A stretch of DNA of 64,000 bases, taken from the NCBI GenBank assembly GCA_965242975.1, contig CBDETS010000007.1, forward strand, positions 3,348,001-3,412,000, in the 5' to 3' direction. Shown piece by piece: positions 8,407 to 16,511 of this stretch (its first letter is position 1; every line of letters starts with the position of its first letter). The notes beneath the pieces were generated by a model. It ran no database searches and had not been told where the DNA came from. It was given only the letters and a program-made list of their open reading frames with translations. Position numbers and translations under genes: made by a program. Origin of the DNA: JAPPHA01 sp965242975 (lineage in GTDB: Bacteria > Pseudomonadota > Alphaproteobacteria > Rhodobacterales > Rhodobacteraceae).

Positions 8407-9759
8407 TCAGGAATTCGAATGCCGGTCTTCTCTCGAGGTCTTCCTTTCCGTTCGAAGCCGGCCGGCGATTCGGAGAGCATTGGCCTCCACGAGATCAGCG
8501 ATGTACTGGACTATCTTCGTTGACGCTCCGGCCTGGTTGGCGACACGCTGAATCGCGTCAACCTTGGCTCCGGCAATCGCGTCAACCATTTCCTGGACTC
8601 GGAGCCGAACTCCGCGCGCATTGAGACCCGCGCCATGGGCAATTCGGTCCCAGTGCCGCCCCGCGGTATCGCCCGGTTTACGCCTCTTTCCGGCGATGTT
8701 CTGGGCATGATACTGGCTTACATGGTTCCAGGACAGCATGGATGAAACGTCATACAACGGAGCCAGGATTGGTCCGGCACTCAAAATCACGGAAAAATTC
8801 TTCGCATGGGCGCCAGTATTGGCGACAAGGACATTGAAAATAACCTGGTCGAGCAGTTTCAGGGCCTCGACGGAGGGAATTCGGTTACCTGTCAGTAAGA
8901 GACCGTGGAGGTCGAGGCCCGGCATCGTCCCTCTCTCATACTTCTGGCCGGGATAGAACCCATTGGCCTGGGCGAAGTCTTCCTGGTGCAGCCGTCTCAC
9001 TGAGCCGTCTCCGCGTAGGCGACGGTCGTATCGGACCACGGCAAGGGCCTTTCGGCCACCGGCAACCATCACGGCGCAATCGACAGCCGGTATCCCGATC
9101 AGCGATGCAAGTGTGAGGCAATAGGCCTCGTTCTCGACGATGCCCGGAAACTTCGGGTCGTCCGGCTTGATGATGATCGACGACGGTGCCCCGGACTTCG
9201 GAATGGCCAGTTGATCCGCAGGGTCAGGCAATCCGAGTTTCGGTCGTCCATTTTCGCCAAGGACGGAAAGGGCCGTCTTCTTCTGTCCTCCGGCAAGGGA
9301 AAGCCTCACCCCGTCTTCACCTACAAGGAACGGACGCTGGTCCAAGTCGTCGAAATGACGGCTCAGGGCCTCACCTTCAGTGCCGGAACCGTAGCGGTGC
9401 TGGAGCGCCTCGTGCCTCCACCGGTCCCGGATGCTCGGTTCCCCAAACGAAACAGCCCCTGCCGTATCGCCCCCGACCATCTTCAGGACCGCCACGGCAT
9501 CTGCCGAAGACAGGCCCAACGCCCGCGACATGACCTGGAGCCGCGGCCCTTCGGGGAGCAGGTTGGCCAACCACGGTGCGACAACCTCATTTTCGAAGTC
9601 GCCCGCAACAAGCGGGAGCGTCGCTGAAAGCGGGAAACTTCCGTCCGTGGCCAACCAACGCGCATCGTAGGAAAAACTCAAACTGCCGGTGGCGTGGATC
9701 GAAATCTTCCCGACAACGAAATGCTCATAAAAGACTTCGACCGAATCGATAACCGTCAT
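8407..9759 (-). CDS. hipA: HipA-like Ser/Thr kinase toxin with substituted catalytic Asp
   Basis: A 450-residue HipA-family protein. It has the N-terminal subdomain (FPLSATLPL, PWLANLLPEGP), the P-loop LSLAGGQKKTA containing the autophosphorylation-type Ser154, an ATP-binding Lys region (IIIKPDD), VRYDRR, LHQEDFAQANG and the metal Asp in LYDVSS (Asp337). The catalytic motif, normally TDxHxKNxS, reads NTGAHAKNFS, so the base corresponding to E. coli Asp309 is Gly316 (GGC at 8812-8814). HipA normally inactivates GltX by phosphorylation; this copy may be catalytically dead. The ATG at 9759 overlaps the hipB stop by one base. Confidence 0.9.
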   Translation of the reverse strand: MTVIDSVEVFYEHFVVGKISIHATGSLSFSYDARWLATDGSFPLSATLPLVAGDFENEVVAPWLANLLPEGPRLQVMSRALGLSSADAVAVLKMVGGDTAGAVSFGEPSIRDRWRHEALQHRYGSGTEGEALSRHFDDLDQRPFLVGEDGVRLSLAGGQKKTALSVLGENGRPKLGLPDPADQLAIPKSGAPSSIIIKPDDPKFPGIVENEAYCLTLASLIGIPAVDCAVMVAGGRKALAVVRYDRRLRGDGSVRRLHQEDFAQANGFYPGQKYERGTMPGLDLHGLLLTGNRIPSVEALKLLDQVIFNVLVANTGAHAKNFSVILSAGPILAPLYDVSSMLSWNHVSQYHAQNIAGKRRKPGDTAGRHWDRIAHGAGLNARGVRLRVQEMVDAIAGAKVDAIQRVANQAGASTKIVQYIADLVEANALRIAGRLRTERKTSREDRHSNS

Positions 9760-10052
9760 CAATCGTCGCCCAGGTCGTAGCCTTCTGACGTGCCGAAAGG
9801 CTCTGCACGCGTTGTCGAGTCTTCCTCACTTGCGAACAGGATCGGCAGCTCGATCCGGAGTGCGGCAGCCAGGGCGATCAAGGTGGAAAGCTTGACGTCA
9901 CGTTTTCCGCGTTCGATGTTGGATAGCGTAGGCACAGCGGAACCCGAAAGCACTGACAAATCCTCGAGAGTCAGACCGAGGTCCTTTCGACGGCTTCGTA
10001 TCCGACCCCCAATCCTTGTGGTCCAGTGCGCGACGTCTGGCCCCCAGGTCAT
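9759..10052 (-). CDS. hipB: HipB-like antitoxin, Xre-family repressor
   Basis: A 97-residue Xre/Cro-type protein. Residues about 14-68 form the helix-turn-helix (GRIRSRRKDLGLTLEDLSVL then SNIERGKRDV), followed by an acidic C-terminal tail. It would neutralise HipA and repress the operon. The ATG at 10052 follows an AAAGGA site. Its gene ends on the hipA start (TGATG), giving tight translational coupling. Three palindromes upstream are very likely its operators. Because HipA here appears to lack its catalytic base, HipB may now act mainly as a repressor. Confidence 0.9.
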   Translation of the reverse strand: MTWGPDVAHWTTRIGGRIRSRRKDLGLTLEDLSVLSGSAVPTLSNIERGKRDVKLSTLIALAAALRIELPILFASEEDSTTRAEPFGTSEGYDLGDD

Positions 10053-10060
10053 GTTGTCCT

Positions 10061-10080
10061 TTTTATCATGGAAGATAAAA
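10061..10080. promoter_or_regulatory. hipBA operator 1
   Basis: TTTTATC-N6-GATAAAA is a perfect 7-base inverted repeat, 9 bases upstream of the hipB ATG and next to its ribosome site. The architecture resembles E. coli HipB sites (TATCC-N8-GGATA). Confidence 0.75.
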
Positions 10081-10110
10081 TACCTGATTTTTTCGGCCCG
10101 ATCAACCTGA

Positions 10111-10130
10111 TTTTATCTTTGCCGATAAAT
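10111..10130. promoter_or_regulatory. hipBA operator 2
   Basis: TTTATC-N6-GATAAA repeats the operator 1 pattern, with its centre exactly 50 bases further upstream. Confidence 0.75.
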
Positions 10131-10158
10131 CTTGGTCCAAATTGGCGTGAGCAAATGA

Positions 10159-10178
10159 AAATTATCACGTGCGATAAA
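10159..10178. promoter_or_regulatory. hipBA operator 3
   Basis: AATTATC-N6-GATAAAT is a third copy, centred 49 bases beyond operator 2. The even spacing suggests cooperative HipB binding or looping. The rest of the region up to ribH shows no gene. Confidence 0.7.
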
Positions 10179-10483
10179 TTGTCGAACCCTTCCCCTGCGC
10201 AAGATTGATACGCGGACAACAGAGCGATTTTAGGCTTTGCCACGGACAAAGATGGTCCGGCGGCAGGGGATCTTGATTGAGAGTCCTCGTCTTTCAAGGC
10301 TGGAATTTACAACTATCGTCCTCAAGTCAACCACTTGGCATTCGTTTCACCTGGAAACTCTTGAATGCGGCCGTTGTGACCGGTTTTCGATCTGTCGGTC
10401 GTGTTCATGGATCGCACCGTCATCCGCCAAGCCGGGGAATCCCGCTTAGGCGCCCTTGAGCAATGTGCTCGATACCGGCGGAA

Positions 10484-10963
10484 TTACGCTGCGGCCAATG
10501 ATGCGGTCTCGGGTAACCTGGAGTGGATCCCCAGAATCTGAACGGCGGCATCCGCGGCCTCGGCTCCCTTTTTGACAAAATGGTCCTGAAAGAACGCACG
10601 GTGCTCCTCCGAACCATGAAAATTGTGGGGTGTCAGCGAAACCGAGAGAACGGGGACCCCGGTTTGGAGGCCGACGTCCATCAACCCGGCGACCACGGAT
10701 TGCGCTACAAAGTCGTGGCGGTATATGCCCCCGTCAACAACAAGCGCAGCGGCCGCAATCGCATCGAAACGTCCGGTCAAGGCGAGCCTTTTCGCCAAAA
10801 GCGGCATTTCGAACGCGCCGGGCACATCGAATGTCTCGACCGATGCGTCGACGTCAAGTTCTTCCAGGCGCTTCGCGAATCCCAAGAACGATTGATCCAC
10901 AATGTCGGCATGCCACCGTGACTTGATGAAAGCGAAATTCGGTGTGGTTGGGGAAATTGTCAT
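10484..10963 (-). CDS. ribH: 6,7-dimethyl-8-ribityllumazine synthase
   Basis: This 159-residue protein condenses the ribityl-aminopyrimidine with 3,4-dihydroxy-2-butanone 4-phosphate, the penultimate riboflavin step. Visible family features are the N-terminal IKSRWHADIVDQ, the substrate loop DVPGAFEMPLLAKRLA, ALVVDGGIYRHDFVAQSV with the catalytic His, and GVPVLSVSLTPHNFH. The sequence resembles RibH2-type enzymes of Alphaproteobacteria. The ATG at 10963 follows GAAAGGA. It stands alone without other rib genes and is preceded by an FMN riboswitch, so it appears to be a separately regulated flavin gene. Confidence 0.93.
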   Translation of the reverse strand: MTISPTTPNFAFIKSRWHADIVDQSFLGFAKRLEELDVDASVETFDVPGAFEMPLLAKRLALTGRFDAIAAAALVVDGGIYRHDFVAQSVVAGLMDVGLQTGVPVLSVSLTPHNFHGSEEHRAFFQDHFVKKGAEAADAAVQILGIHSRLPETASLAAA

Positions 10964-11033
10964 GGCTCCGGGTCCTTTCTCAATGACAAGATCCCAGAGC
11001 GTTCGAAACGGTCGGGCGGCATGCCCGCCTGTT

Positions 11034-11158
11034 CATTCTCTCTCGTCCGGACTCTCACCGTCGGCTCCGGAGTTTCACCGGATCTGCTGACCCATTCACG
11101 TGAATGGCGCTCGCGGGCTGTCACCGCCGGTGGGGAATTCCACCCCGCCCTGAGAATG
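11034..11158 (-). promoter_or_regulatory. FMN riboswitch (RFN element) upstream of ribH
   Basis: Read on the minus strand, this contains the conserved RFN segments in order: AGGGCGGGGTG, CCCCACCGGCGGT, AGCCCGCGAGCGCC, GGTCAGCAGATCCGGTG, CCGACGGT and AGAGTCCGGA. The closing P1 stem pairs CATTCTC (from 11158) with GAGAATG (to 11034). About 70 bases separate it from the ribH start, and a GC-rich hairpin (GGCGG-N5-CCGCC) lies in between. FMN binding is expected to reduce ribH expression. Confidence 0.95.
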
Positions 11159-11377
11159 TTGACGGATTAGGTGACATCCACAATCAGGTCAACGTGCGAA
11201 TTTCGAACGGCCAGCCTACCGGACGGAACGCCGGTTAACTTCCCGATTCGTCCCACGGAGAAAAATCCGGTTTGCCCAACTTCGACTGGTTAGAGAGGCA
11301 AGGTCACGGACAAGGACGTGGTCTTCCGCTTGGCGCGGCAGACCGACCATCGTGCTCGCGAACCAGCCCGAGAACAC

Positions 11378-12142
11378 TCAGCCGAAAAGGGATCGTGTAT
11401 AGTTGCTGATCGTACCGTCGGTAACCGATTCCAGTGTGCCATGTTCGATCTGTTCTCCGTGGCGCATGACCAGAACCTCATCGGATGTGTGCCAGACCAC
11501 GCCGATGTCATGAGTAACGATCAGCACCGAAAGCCCGCGGGACGACTTGAGCTCCTGCAGCAAGTTCAGGATCTGAGCCTGTACCGAAACATCCAGGGCT
11601 GAGGTCGGCTCATCGAGGATCATCAGATCGGGTTCCAGGGCGAGCGCCCGGGCTATGGCGACGCGTTGCGCCTGGCCGCCCGAAAGTTCGCGGGCACGGC
11701 TCCTCAGGAATTCGGGTTGCAACCCACAGTCTCTCAGATTTCGCGCACTTCGGTCCCTCATTTCACTGCGGGCACACCTTCCCTGCGCCGCCAGCGGTTC
11801 GGCCAGGATTTCCCCGACTGTCAGCCTGGGGCTGAGCGAGAGGAACGGGTTTTGCATCACGACGCCGATCCGCGCACGCAACGGACGCATTTCACGATCG
11901 GGGATGTTGAGCCAGTCGCGCCCACGGTAGCGGATGCCTCCGCTTTCAACAGGAACCAGCCGAAGGATTGCCCTCAAGACCGTACTCTTGCCGGATCCGC
12001 TTTCGCCAATGATGCCGAGGGTTTTTCGAGGAGCCAATGCGAACGAGATTCCGTCCGCGGCGGGCTTGGGGCGATCCGCGAACAGTGACGGCCGTCCGTA
12101 TCGCACCACCAGATCGGAGACTTCCAGAATTGGCTCAGGCAT
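11378..12142 (-). CDS. Peptide-type ABC transporter ATPase (DppF/OppF-like)
   Basis: A 254-residue ABC ATPase with Walker A GESGSGKST (about 46-54), Q-loop VVMQNPFLSLSPR, signature LSGGQAQRVAIARAL, Walker B LMILDEPTSALD and the switch His in VTHDIG. It pairs with the neighbouring DppD-like ATPase to energise an importer. The ATG at 12142 overlaps the upstream stop by 8 bases (ATGCCTGA). It is the last gene of an eight-gene operon. The short C-terminus lacks the long oligopeptide-binding tail, as in many F-type subunits. Confidence 0.92.
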   Translation of the reverse strand: MPEPILEVSDLVVRYGRPSLFADRPKPAADGISFALAPRKTLGIIGESGSGKSTVLRAILRLVPVESGGIRYRGRDWLNIPDREMRPLRARIGVVMQNPFLSLSPRLTVGEILAEPLAAQGRCARSEMRDRSARNLRDCGLQPEFLRSRARELSGGQAQRVAIARALALEPDLMILDEPTSALDVSVQAQILNLLQELKSSRGLSVLIVTHDIGVVWHTSDEVLVMRHGEQIEHGTLESVTDGTISNYTRSLFG

Positions 12143-13082
12143 GCTGCGCCTCGAGGTGACATGCCCATGCGCGACCGTCTTCATGCCTTTTGGGTGCTGG
12201 TTGTTCGGCACAGGCCGGCATTGCAAGCGGACACCGCCCGGCGAAGGGACAGCCAGCGAATTCCGTGACCGGCCCCGGAGGCTGACCTTCGATGGCTTCA
12301 AGACGATTCCCGGCCGTGTCCCTGCCCGGACGGGCGCCCAAGAGCGCGCGGGTGTAGGGATGTTTCGGATTTGTCAGGAGCGCCCGCGTTTCGGCCTCCT
12401 CGACAGTAATGCCTGCATAAAGCACGCTCGCCCGTGAACAGGCATAGCTGACCACGTCCATGTCATGGGTGATCATGAGGACAGTCAGGTTCCTCTCGTC
12501 CACCAGCGTTTTCAGCACATCAAGCACCTGGCGCCCAATGGTCTTGTCGAGTGCGGTTGTCGGCTCGTCCGCAATCAGGAATTCCGCTCCGGTTGCCAGT
12601 GCTTGGGCGATCACGACGCGCTGCTGCATGCCGCCGGAGAGTTCGTGCGGAAAGCTGTGCAGCACGCGGTGGCTGTCCGGAAGCCCGGTTGCGTCGAGCA
12701 ACTCGATTGACCGTGCTCGACGTTCGACGCGGCCGGAATGACCGGCTGCCTTCAGAACGTCGTCCAGTTGCCGCCGGACGCTCAGTACCGGATTGAGCGC
12801 CGCTGCCGGGTCCTGTGAAATCAGGCTGATCCCGCGGCCGCGCAACCGGCCTGCATCGGCGATCAGGTCGGTCTTCCCGAACAGGCACCGTGACGCGGAT
12901 ACGCGCGCACCGTCGGGCAGGAGGCCCAGGAACACCATGCCGATGGTGGACTTGCCGCAACCGGATTCCCCGATCAGACCGTGAATCGTACCGCGCTCGA
13001 TCTTCACCGACGCGTCGCGGACTGCCCGAACCGGCCTCGCTGGATGGCCGAATTCCACCGAGAGATTCCGGACATCAATCAC
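12135..13082 (-). CDS. Peptide-type ABC transporter ATPase (DppD/OppD-like)
   Basis: A 315-residue ABC ATPase: Walker A GESGCGKST (about 38-46), Q-loop ISQDPAAALNPV, signature LSGGMQQRVVIAQAL, Walker B FLIADEPTTALD, and the C-terminal oligo/dipeptide motif HPYTRALLGA with the Cys-rich CPFAGRCPLAMPAC. The start is GTG at 13082 because it overlaps the permease stop by 8 bases (GTGATTGA), exactly as the next gene pair does. A longer frame upstream would run far into the permease. It is inferred to act with the DppF-like subunit. Confidence 0.9.
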   Translation of the reverse strand: MIDVRNLSVEFGHPARPVRAVRDASVKIERGTIHGLIGESGCGKSTIGMVFLGLLPDGARVSASRCLFGKTDLIADAGRLRGRGISLISQDPAAALNPVLSVRRQLDDVLKAAGHSGRVERRARSIELLDATGLPDSHRVLHSFPHELSGGMQQRVVIAQALATGAEFLIADEPTTALDKTIGRQVLDVLKTLVDERNLTVLMITHDMDVVSYACSRASVLYAGITVEEAETRALLTNPKHPYTRALLGARPGRDTAGNRLEAIEGQPPGPVTEFAGCPFAGRCPLAMPACAEQPAPKRHEDGRAWACHLEAQHA

Positions 13083-13908
13083 GGGTCCGCTGCCTTTCGG
13101 CGTTGCGCAATGCGTCTCCCAGAAGGCTGAATGCCAGCGCCATGAGGAAAATTGCAATTCCGGGTGCTACCGCGACCCACCACCGGTCAGGAAAAACCGC
13201 GCGGCCCGCGTTGACCATTTCGCCCCAGTCGGCCACGGGTGGCCGCACGCCCAATCCGAGAAACGACAGGGCAGAAGCGGTCAGAAGCGCCGGACCGAAG
13301 TCGAGGGCCGCCTGAACCGAAAGTGGCCGCGCAACCGCCGGCAAGACGTGGCGAACGAGAATGCGTGCGTGCGAAACACCCATGACTTGCGCTGCCTCGA
13401 CATAAGGCTGACCGCGGAGAACCAGCACCTCCGAGCGAGCCAACCGCGCGTACCAGGGCCACCAACTGACCGAAATCGCGATGATGCAGTTGACCATTCC
13501 CGCGCCAAGGGCGGCCGCCAGGAGCACGGCCAGGAGTAACGCGGGAAATGCCAGGAACACGTCGGTGACACGCATGAGAGTCTCGTCGATCCATCCCCCC
13601 GTGTAACCGGCAACGATCCCGACCGGCAGGCCGATCAGAAGCCCGATGCAGACAACGACCAAGCCGATCGTGATGGACACCCGCCCCCCGAAGATCACGC
13701 GGGAAAGGATGTCGCGTCCGAGACCGTCGGTCCCCAGCCAATACGCGGCAGACGGCCCCTGAAATCGTTCCGTGATGTTCGGGTCGCCCGCCCCCTGTTC
13801 GGCAAATGGCGCGACCACCGGCGCAAAGACGGCAGCAAGGATGACGCCGGCGATGGCGGTCAGGCTGATGATGCCCGTCAGGCCAAGGGAGCGCACGGCC
13901 GACCTCAT
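13075..13908 (-). CDS. Peptide-type ABC transporter permease (DppC/OppC-like)
   Basis: A 277-residue inner-membrane permease with an N-terminal helix (LTAIAGVILAAVFAPVVAPF), the DppC landmark WLGTDGLGRDILSRVIFGGR and the EAA coupling segment EAAQVMGVSHARILVRHVLP that contacts the ATPases. The ATG at 13908 overlaps the end of the first permease gene by four bases (ATGA). The frame is open much further upstream but there has no family similarity. It forms the channel with the DppB-like subunit. Confidence 0.92.
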   Translation of the reverse strand: MRSAVRSLGLTGIISLTAIAGVILAAVFAPVVAPFAEQGAGDPNITERFQGPSAAYWLGTDGLGRDILSRVIFGGRVSITIGLVVVCIGLLIGLPVGIVAGYTGGWIDETLMRVTDVFLAFPALLLAVLLAAALGAGMVNCIIAISVSWWPWYARLARSEVLVLRGQPYVEAAQVMGVSHARILVRHVLPAVARPLSVQAALDFGPALLTASALSFLGLGVRPPVADWGEMVNAGRAVFPDRWWVAVAPGIAIFLMALAFSLLGDALRNAERQRTRD

Positions 13909-14927
13909 GATACCACGACCCTCGGATCGATCACCGCCTGCGCGAGATCGATGACCAGATTCATCAGGACGTAGCAGATGGTCACGACAAGCGCCGAGGC
14001 CGCGATCACCGGAAAGTCCTTCGACAGGATTGCCTCGCTGACGTAACGTCCCAGGCCCGGCCAGGCGAAAATGATCTCGACCAGAACAGCGCCCGTGAGC
14101 GAAAAAGCGAAACTCAGTCCGATGATGGTGAGTGCCGGACCGACTGCATTGGGCAGGGCATGCCCGAAGAGGATTCGCCGGTGCGACAGGCCGTGAGCGC
14201 GCGACGCCAGCACGTGGCGGCGCTCCAGGATCTCGATCATCAGCGCGCGGGTCAGGCGCGTGGCGATGCCCGTTGGGTAGGCCGCAAGAGTGATCGCAGG
14301 CAGGATCAGGTGGCGGCAAGCGTCCCAGAAGGCGTCGGACCGCAATGCGATCAGGCTGTCGATCAGCAACCATCCGGTGACCGTATCGACCGGATCGAAC
14401 AGCGATATTTCGCGGGATATTCGACCCGACAGCGGCAGCATGCCAAGCCACTGCGCAAAGACGAACTGCAGGACCATGGCCAGGAAAAACGTGGGCATCG
14501 CCACTGCGGCGATCGCGCCGAGACCGGACAGCCGGTCAAACCATCCCCCCCTGCGGTCCGCTGTTATGACGCCGAGAGGTATACCGAAGAGAAGCGCGAT
14601 GCCCGTCGAGAACAGCGCAAGTTCGAGCGTGGCCGGAAGGAAGACCGCAAGGTCATCCCATATCGGGCGCCGTGTGCGGTAGGAAAACCCGAAATCACCA
14701 CTGGCCATCGACGTCACGAAGTCCGCGAAGCGGATGTAGAGCGGTTCATCGAGCTTCAGAATCTCCCGGGCGGCGTCAACCTGCTCGGCCGTTGGCCGCG
14801 GGCCTGCATAGAGCGCCGCCGGGTCGGACGGCACGATCCGGGACGCAACGAAGACAAGGAAGGCCACGCCGAAAACCACGAACGCCGACATGATGAGGCG
14901 TCTGATGGTGTACCTGAGCAGGTTCAT
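13905..14927 (-). CDS. Peptide-type ABC transporter permease (DppB/OppB-like)
   Basis: A 340-residue permease with the DppB N-terminus (LLRYTIRRLIMSAFVVFGVA), several hydrophobic spans and an EAA loop (RAHGLSHRRILFGHALPNAV). An insertion around residues 185-205 (DTVTGWLLIDSLIALRSDAF) is typical of nickel/peptide-class permeases. It forms the transmembrane channel with the DppC-like protein. It starts 18 bases after the substrate-binding protein gene. The substrate is probably a small peptide-like or cyclic amide compound, judging from the upstream enzymes. Confidence 0.92.
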   Translation of the reverse strand: MNLLRYTIRRLIMSAFVVFGVAFLVFVASRIVPSDPAALYAGPRPTAEQVDAAREILKLDEPLYIRFADFVTSMASGDFGFSYRTRRPIWDDLAVFLPATLELALFSTGIALLFGIPLGVITADRRGGWFDRLSGLGAIAAVAMPTFFLAMVLQFVFAQWLGMLPLSGRISREISLFDPVDTVTGWLLIDSLIALRSDAFWDACRHLILPAITLAAYPTGIATRLTRALMIEILERRHVLASRAHGLSHRRILFGHALPNAVGPALTIIGLSFAFSLTGAVLVEIIFAWPGLGRYVSEAILSKDFPVIAASALVVTICYVLMNLVIDLAQAVIDPRVVVS

Positions 14928-14945
14928 CCGGCGCAGCCCATAACG

Positions 14946-16511
14946 TTACTTCCGCGTGAGTTCGTTGGCGAAGACGACGTGCCCGTAGGCAGGGTTGTCG
15001 ACATAGCCGTCAATGTCGGAGCGGATGAAGTGCACGTTCGGCATGTCCAACATGAACACGGCGGCGGCATCTTCGATGACGATGCGGTTGGCTTCCCGGA
15101 ATTTCGCTTCGGAAGCAACACGGTCGCTGGTCGAGAGGGTGTTTGCCTCGTCAAGAATGGCGTCAAAGTCCGGGTTGGAATAATAGCCAAGATTGAAGAA
15201 CGGGTCCTCCTCCGAATTGAAAAGGCTGAAGAGGAAGTCGTAGGGCGTTACGTACGTCGGCCACCAGTACATGACGAAGATGTCCTGCGCGGTTTCCGGG
15301 TTCGCCTTCGCAAGTTCCCACTGTGCCTCCCATGCCATCGGCTGCAGAACCAGGTCGATTCCCATGGCGGACAGATTTGCGCGCCAGAGTTCGCCCGCAA
15401 GCTGTTGCAACGCATCGCCGGTACCGTAGGTCATCGTCAGTTCTATGTCTGAAACCCCGGCCTCGTCGAGCAGCGCCTTTGCGGCGGCGAGATCCGTAGC
15501 GGGCATGGGTGCATCTGCATCGTGACCCCAGATTCCCGGCGGGATGATCCCCATGGACCGGCTGCCCAGCCCCTCGGTCCCGGCGGCGATGACGTCGTCG
15601 TAGGGGAACGCCAAAGCCAACGCCTGACGGACACGGGCGTCATCGAGCGGCGCGCGGCGCACGTTCAACAGGCCGAAGAGGTTCTGGAAGGATGGATTGA
15701 CATGAACCGACACGTCGGCTTCGGCCTCGAGGCTGGCGATGTTCTCGAACGGCAGGCCCGTCGCCCAGTCCGTCTGGCCGCTCTCCAGCATGCTTTGCGC
15801 AAGAACCGAATCCTCCGTGATCTCGAAGACGATGTTTTCGAAGCCGCCTGCGTCGCCACCCCAATAATCCGTGTTTCGGACCATGATCAGGCGTTGACCC
15901 GGTTCGTAGCGCGAGATCACATATGGTCCGGTTCCGGCGGAGTTGCCGGCGTTGAACCAGGCATTGTCCTTGTCGATTGCGTTCGGACTGATGATCCAGG
16001 CAGCAAATCCGGCTGACGCGGTCACGTCCATCGGCTGCGGCCATGCAAGTTTCATGACCACCGTCATGTCATCGGGCGTCTCGATCGCCTCGACTGCCGA
16101 CCAGATGAAGGCCGCGCCCCCGCCAATGGCCTGTGTTCGCTCGATGGATGCCTTGACGGCAGCGGCATTGAATTTCGCACCGTCCGAAAATGACACGCCA
16201 CCCCGCAGCTTGAATGTCCATGTCAGACCGTCGTCCGACGAACTCCAGCTTTCCGCCAGAACCGGTTCGACCGTGCCCGAACCGCCGGACATGTCTGGGA
16301 TATACTTCGTCAACGTTTCATACGCATTTGCCAGTACGGCCCCGTCGTTCGAAAACGATGTCGCGGGATCAAGATCCGGAAACCCTGCCGGCGAGGCGAT
16401 TGTCAGGATGTCCGGGCTGCCCTGTGCGCTGGCGACAGCGGCATTTGCAAAGCAGACAGCCGTGGCCAGTGCAGTAAAAACGCTGGTTCTCAGATATTTA
16501 CGACGTTCCAT
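14946..16511 (-). CDS. Periplasmic substrate-binding protein, SBP_bac_5 family
   Basis: A 521-residue extracytoplasmic binding protein with an N-terminal signal peptide (basic MERRKYLRT, hydrophobic FTALATAVCFANAAVASA, cleavage near Ala-Gln-Gly at about 29). Family 5 landmarks include LAESWSSSDDGLTWTFKLR, GVSFSDGAKFNAAAVKASIE, GTGPYVISRYEPGQ and VRQALALAFPYDDV. It captures the ligand for the downstream DppBCDF-type importer. The ATG at 16511 follows GAGGAGG and lies inside the end of the DUF917 gene (14-base overlap). Family 5 proteins bind peptides, nickel, opines and other ligands, so the substrate is open. Confidence 0.92.
   Translation of the reverse strand: MERRKYLRTSVFTALATAVCFANAAVASAQGSPDILTIASPAGFPDLDPATSFSNDGAVLANAYETLTKYIPDMSGGSGTVEPVLAESWSSSDDGLTWTFKLRGGVSFSDGAKFNAAAVKASIERTQAIGGGAAFIWSAVEAIETPDDMTVVMKLAWPQPMDVTASAGFAAWIISPNAIDKDNAWFNAGNSAGTGPYVISRYEPGQRLIMVRNTDYWGGDAGGFENIVFEITEDSVLAQSMLESGQTDWATGLPFENIASLEAEADVSVHVNPSFQNLFGLLNVRRAPLDDARVRQALALAFPYDDVIAAGTEGLGSRSMGIIPPGIWGHDADAPMPATDLAAAKALLDEAGVSDIELTMTYGTGDALQQLAGELWRANLSAMGIDLVLQPMAWEAQWELAKANPETAQDIFVMYWWPTYVTPYDFLFSLFNSEEDPFFNLGYYSNPDFDAILDEANTLSTSDRVASEAKFREANRIVIEDAAAVFMLDMPNVHFIRSDIDGYVDNPAYGHVVFANELTRK

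Noticed and set aside
14160..15452. 430-codon plus-strand frame opposite the DppB and binding-protein genes
   Set aside because: Antisense to well-supported transporter genes; composition (Arg, Pro and charged stretches) is typical of shadow frames in GC-rich DNA.
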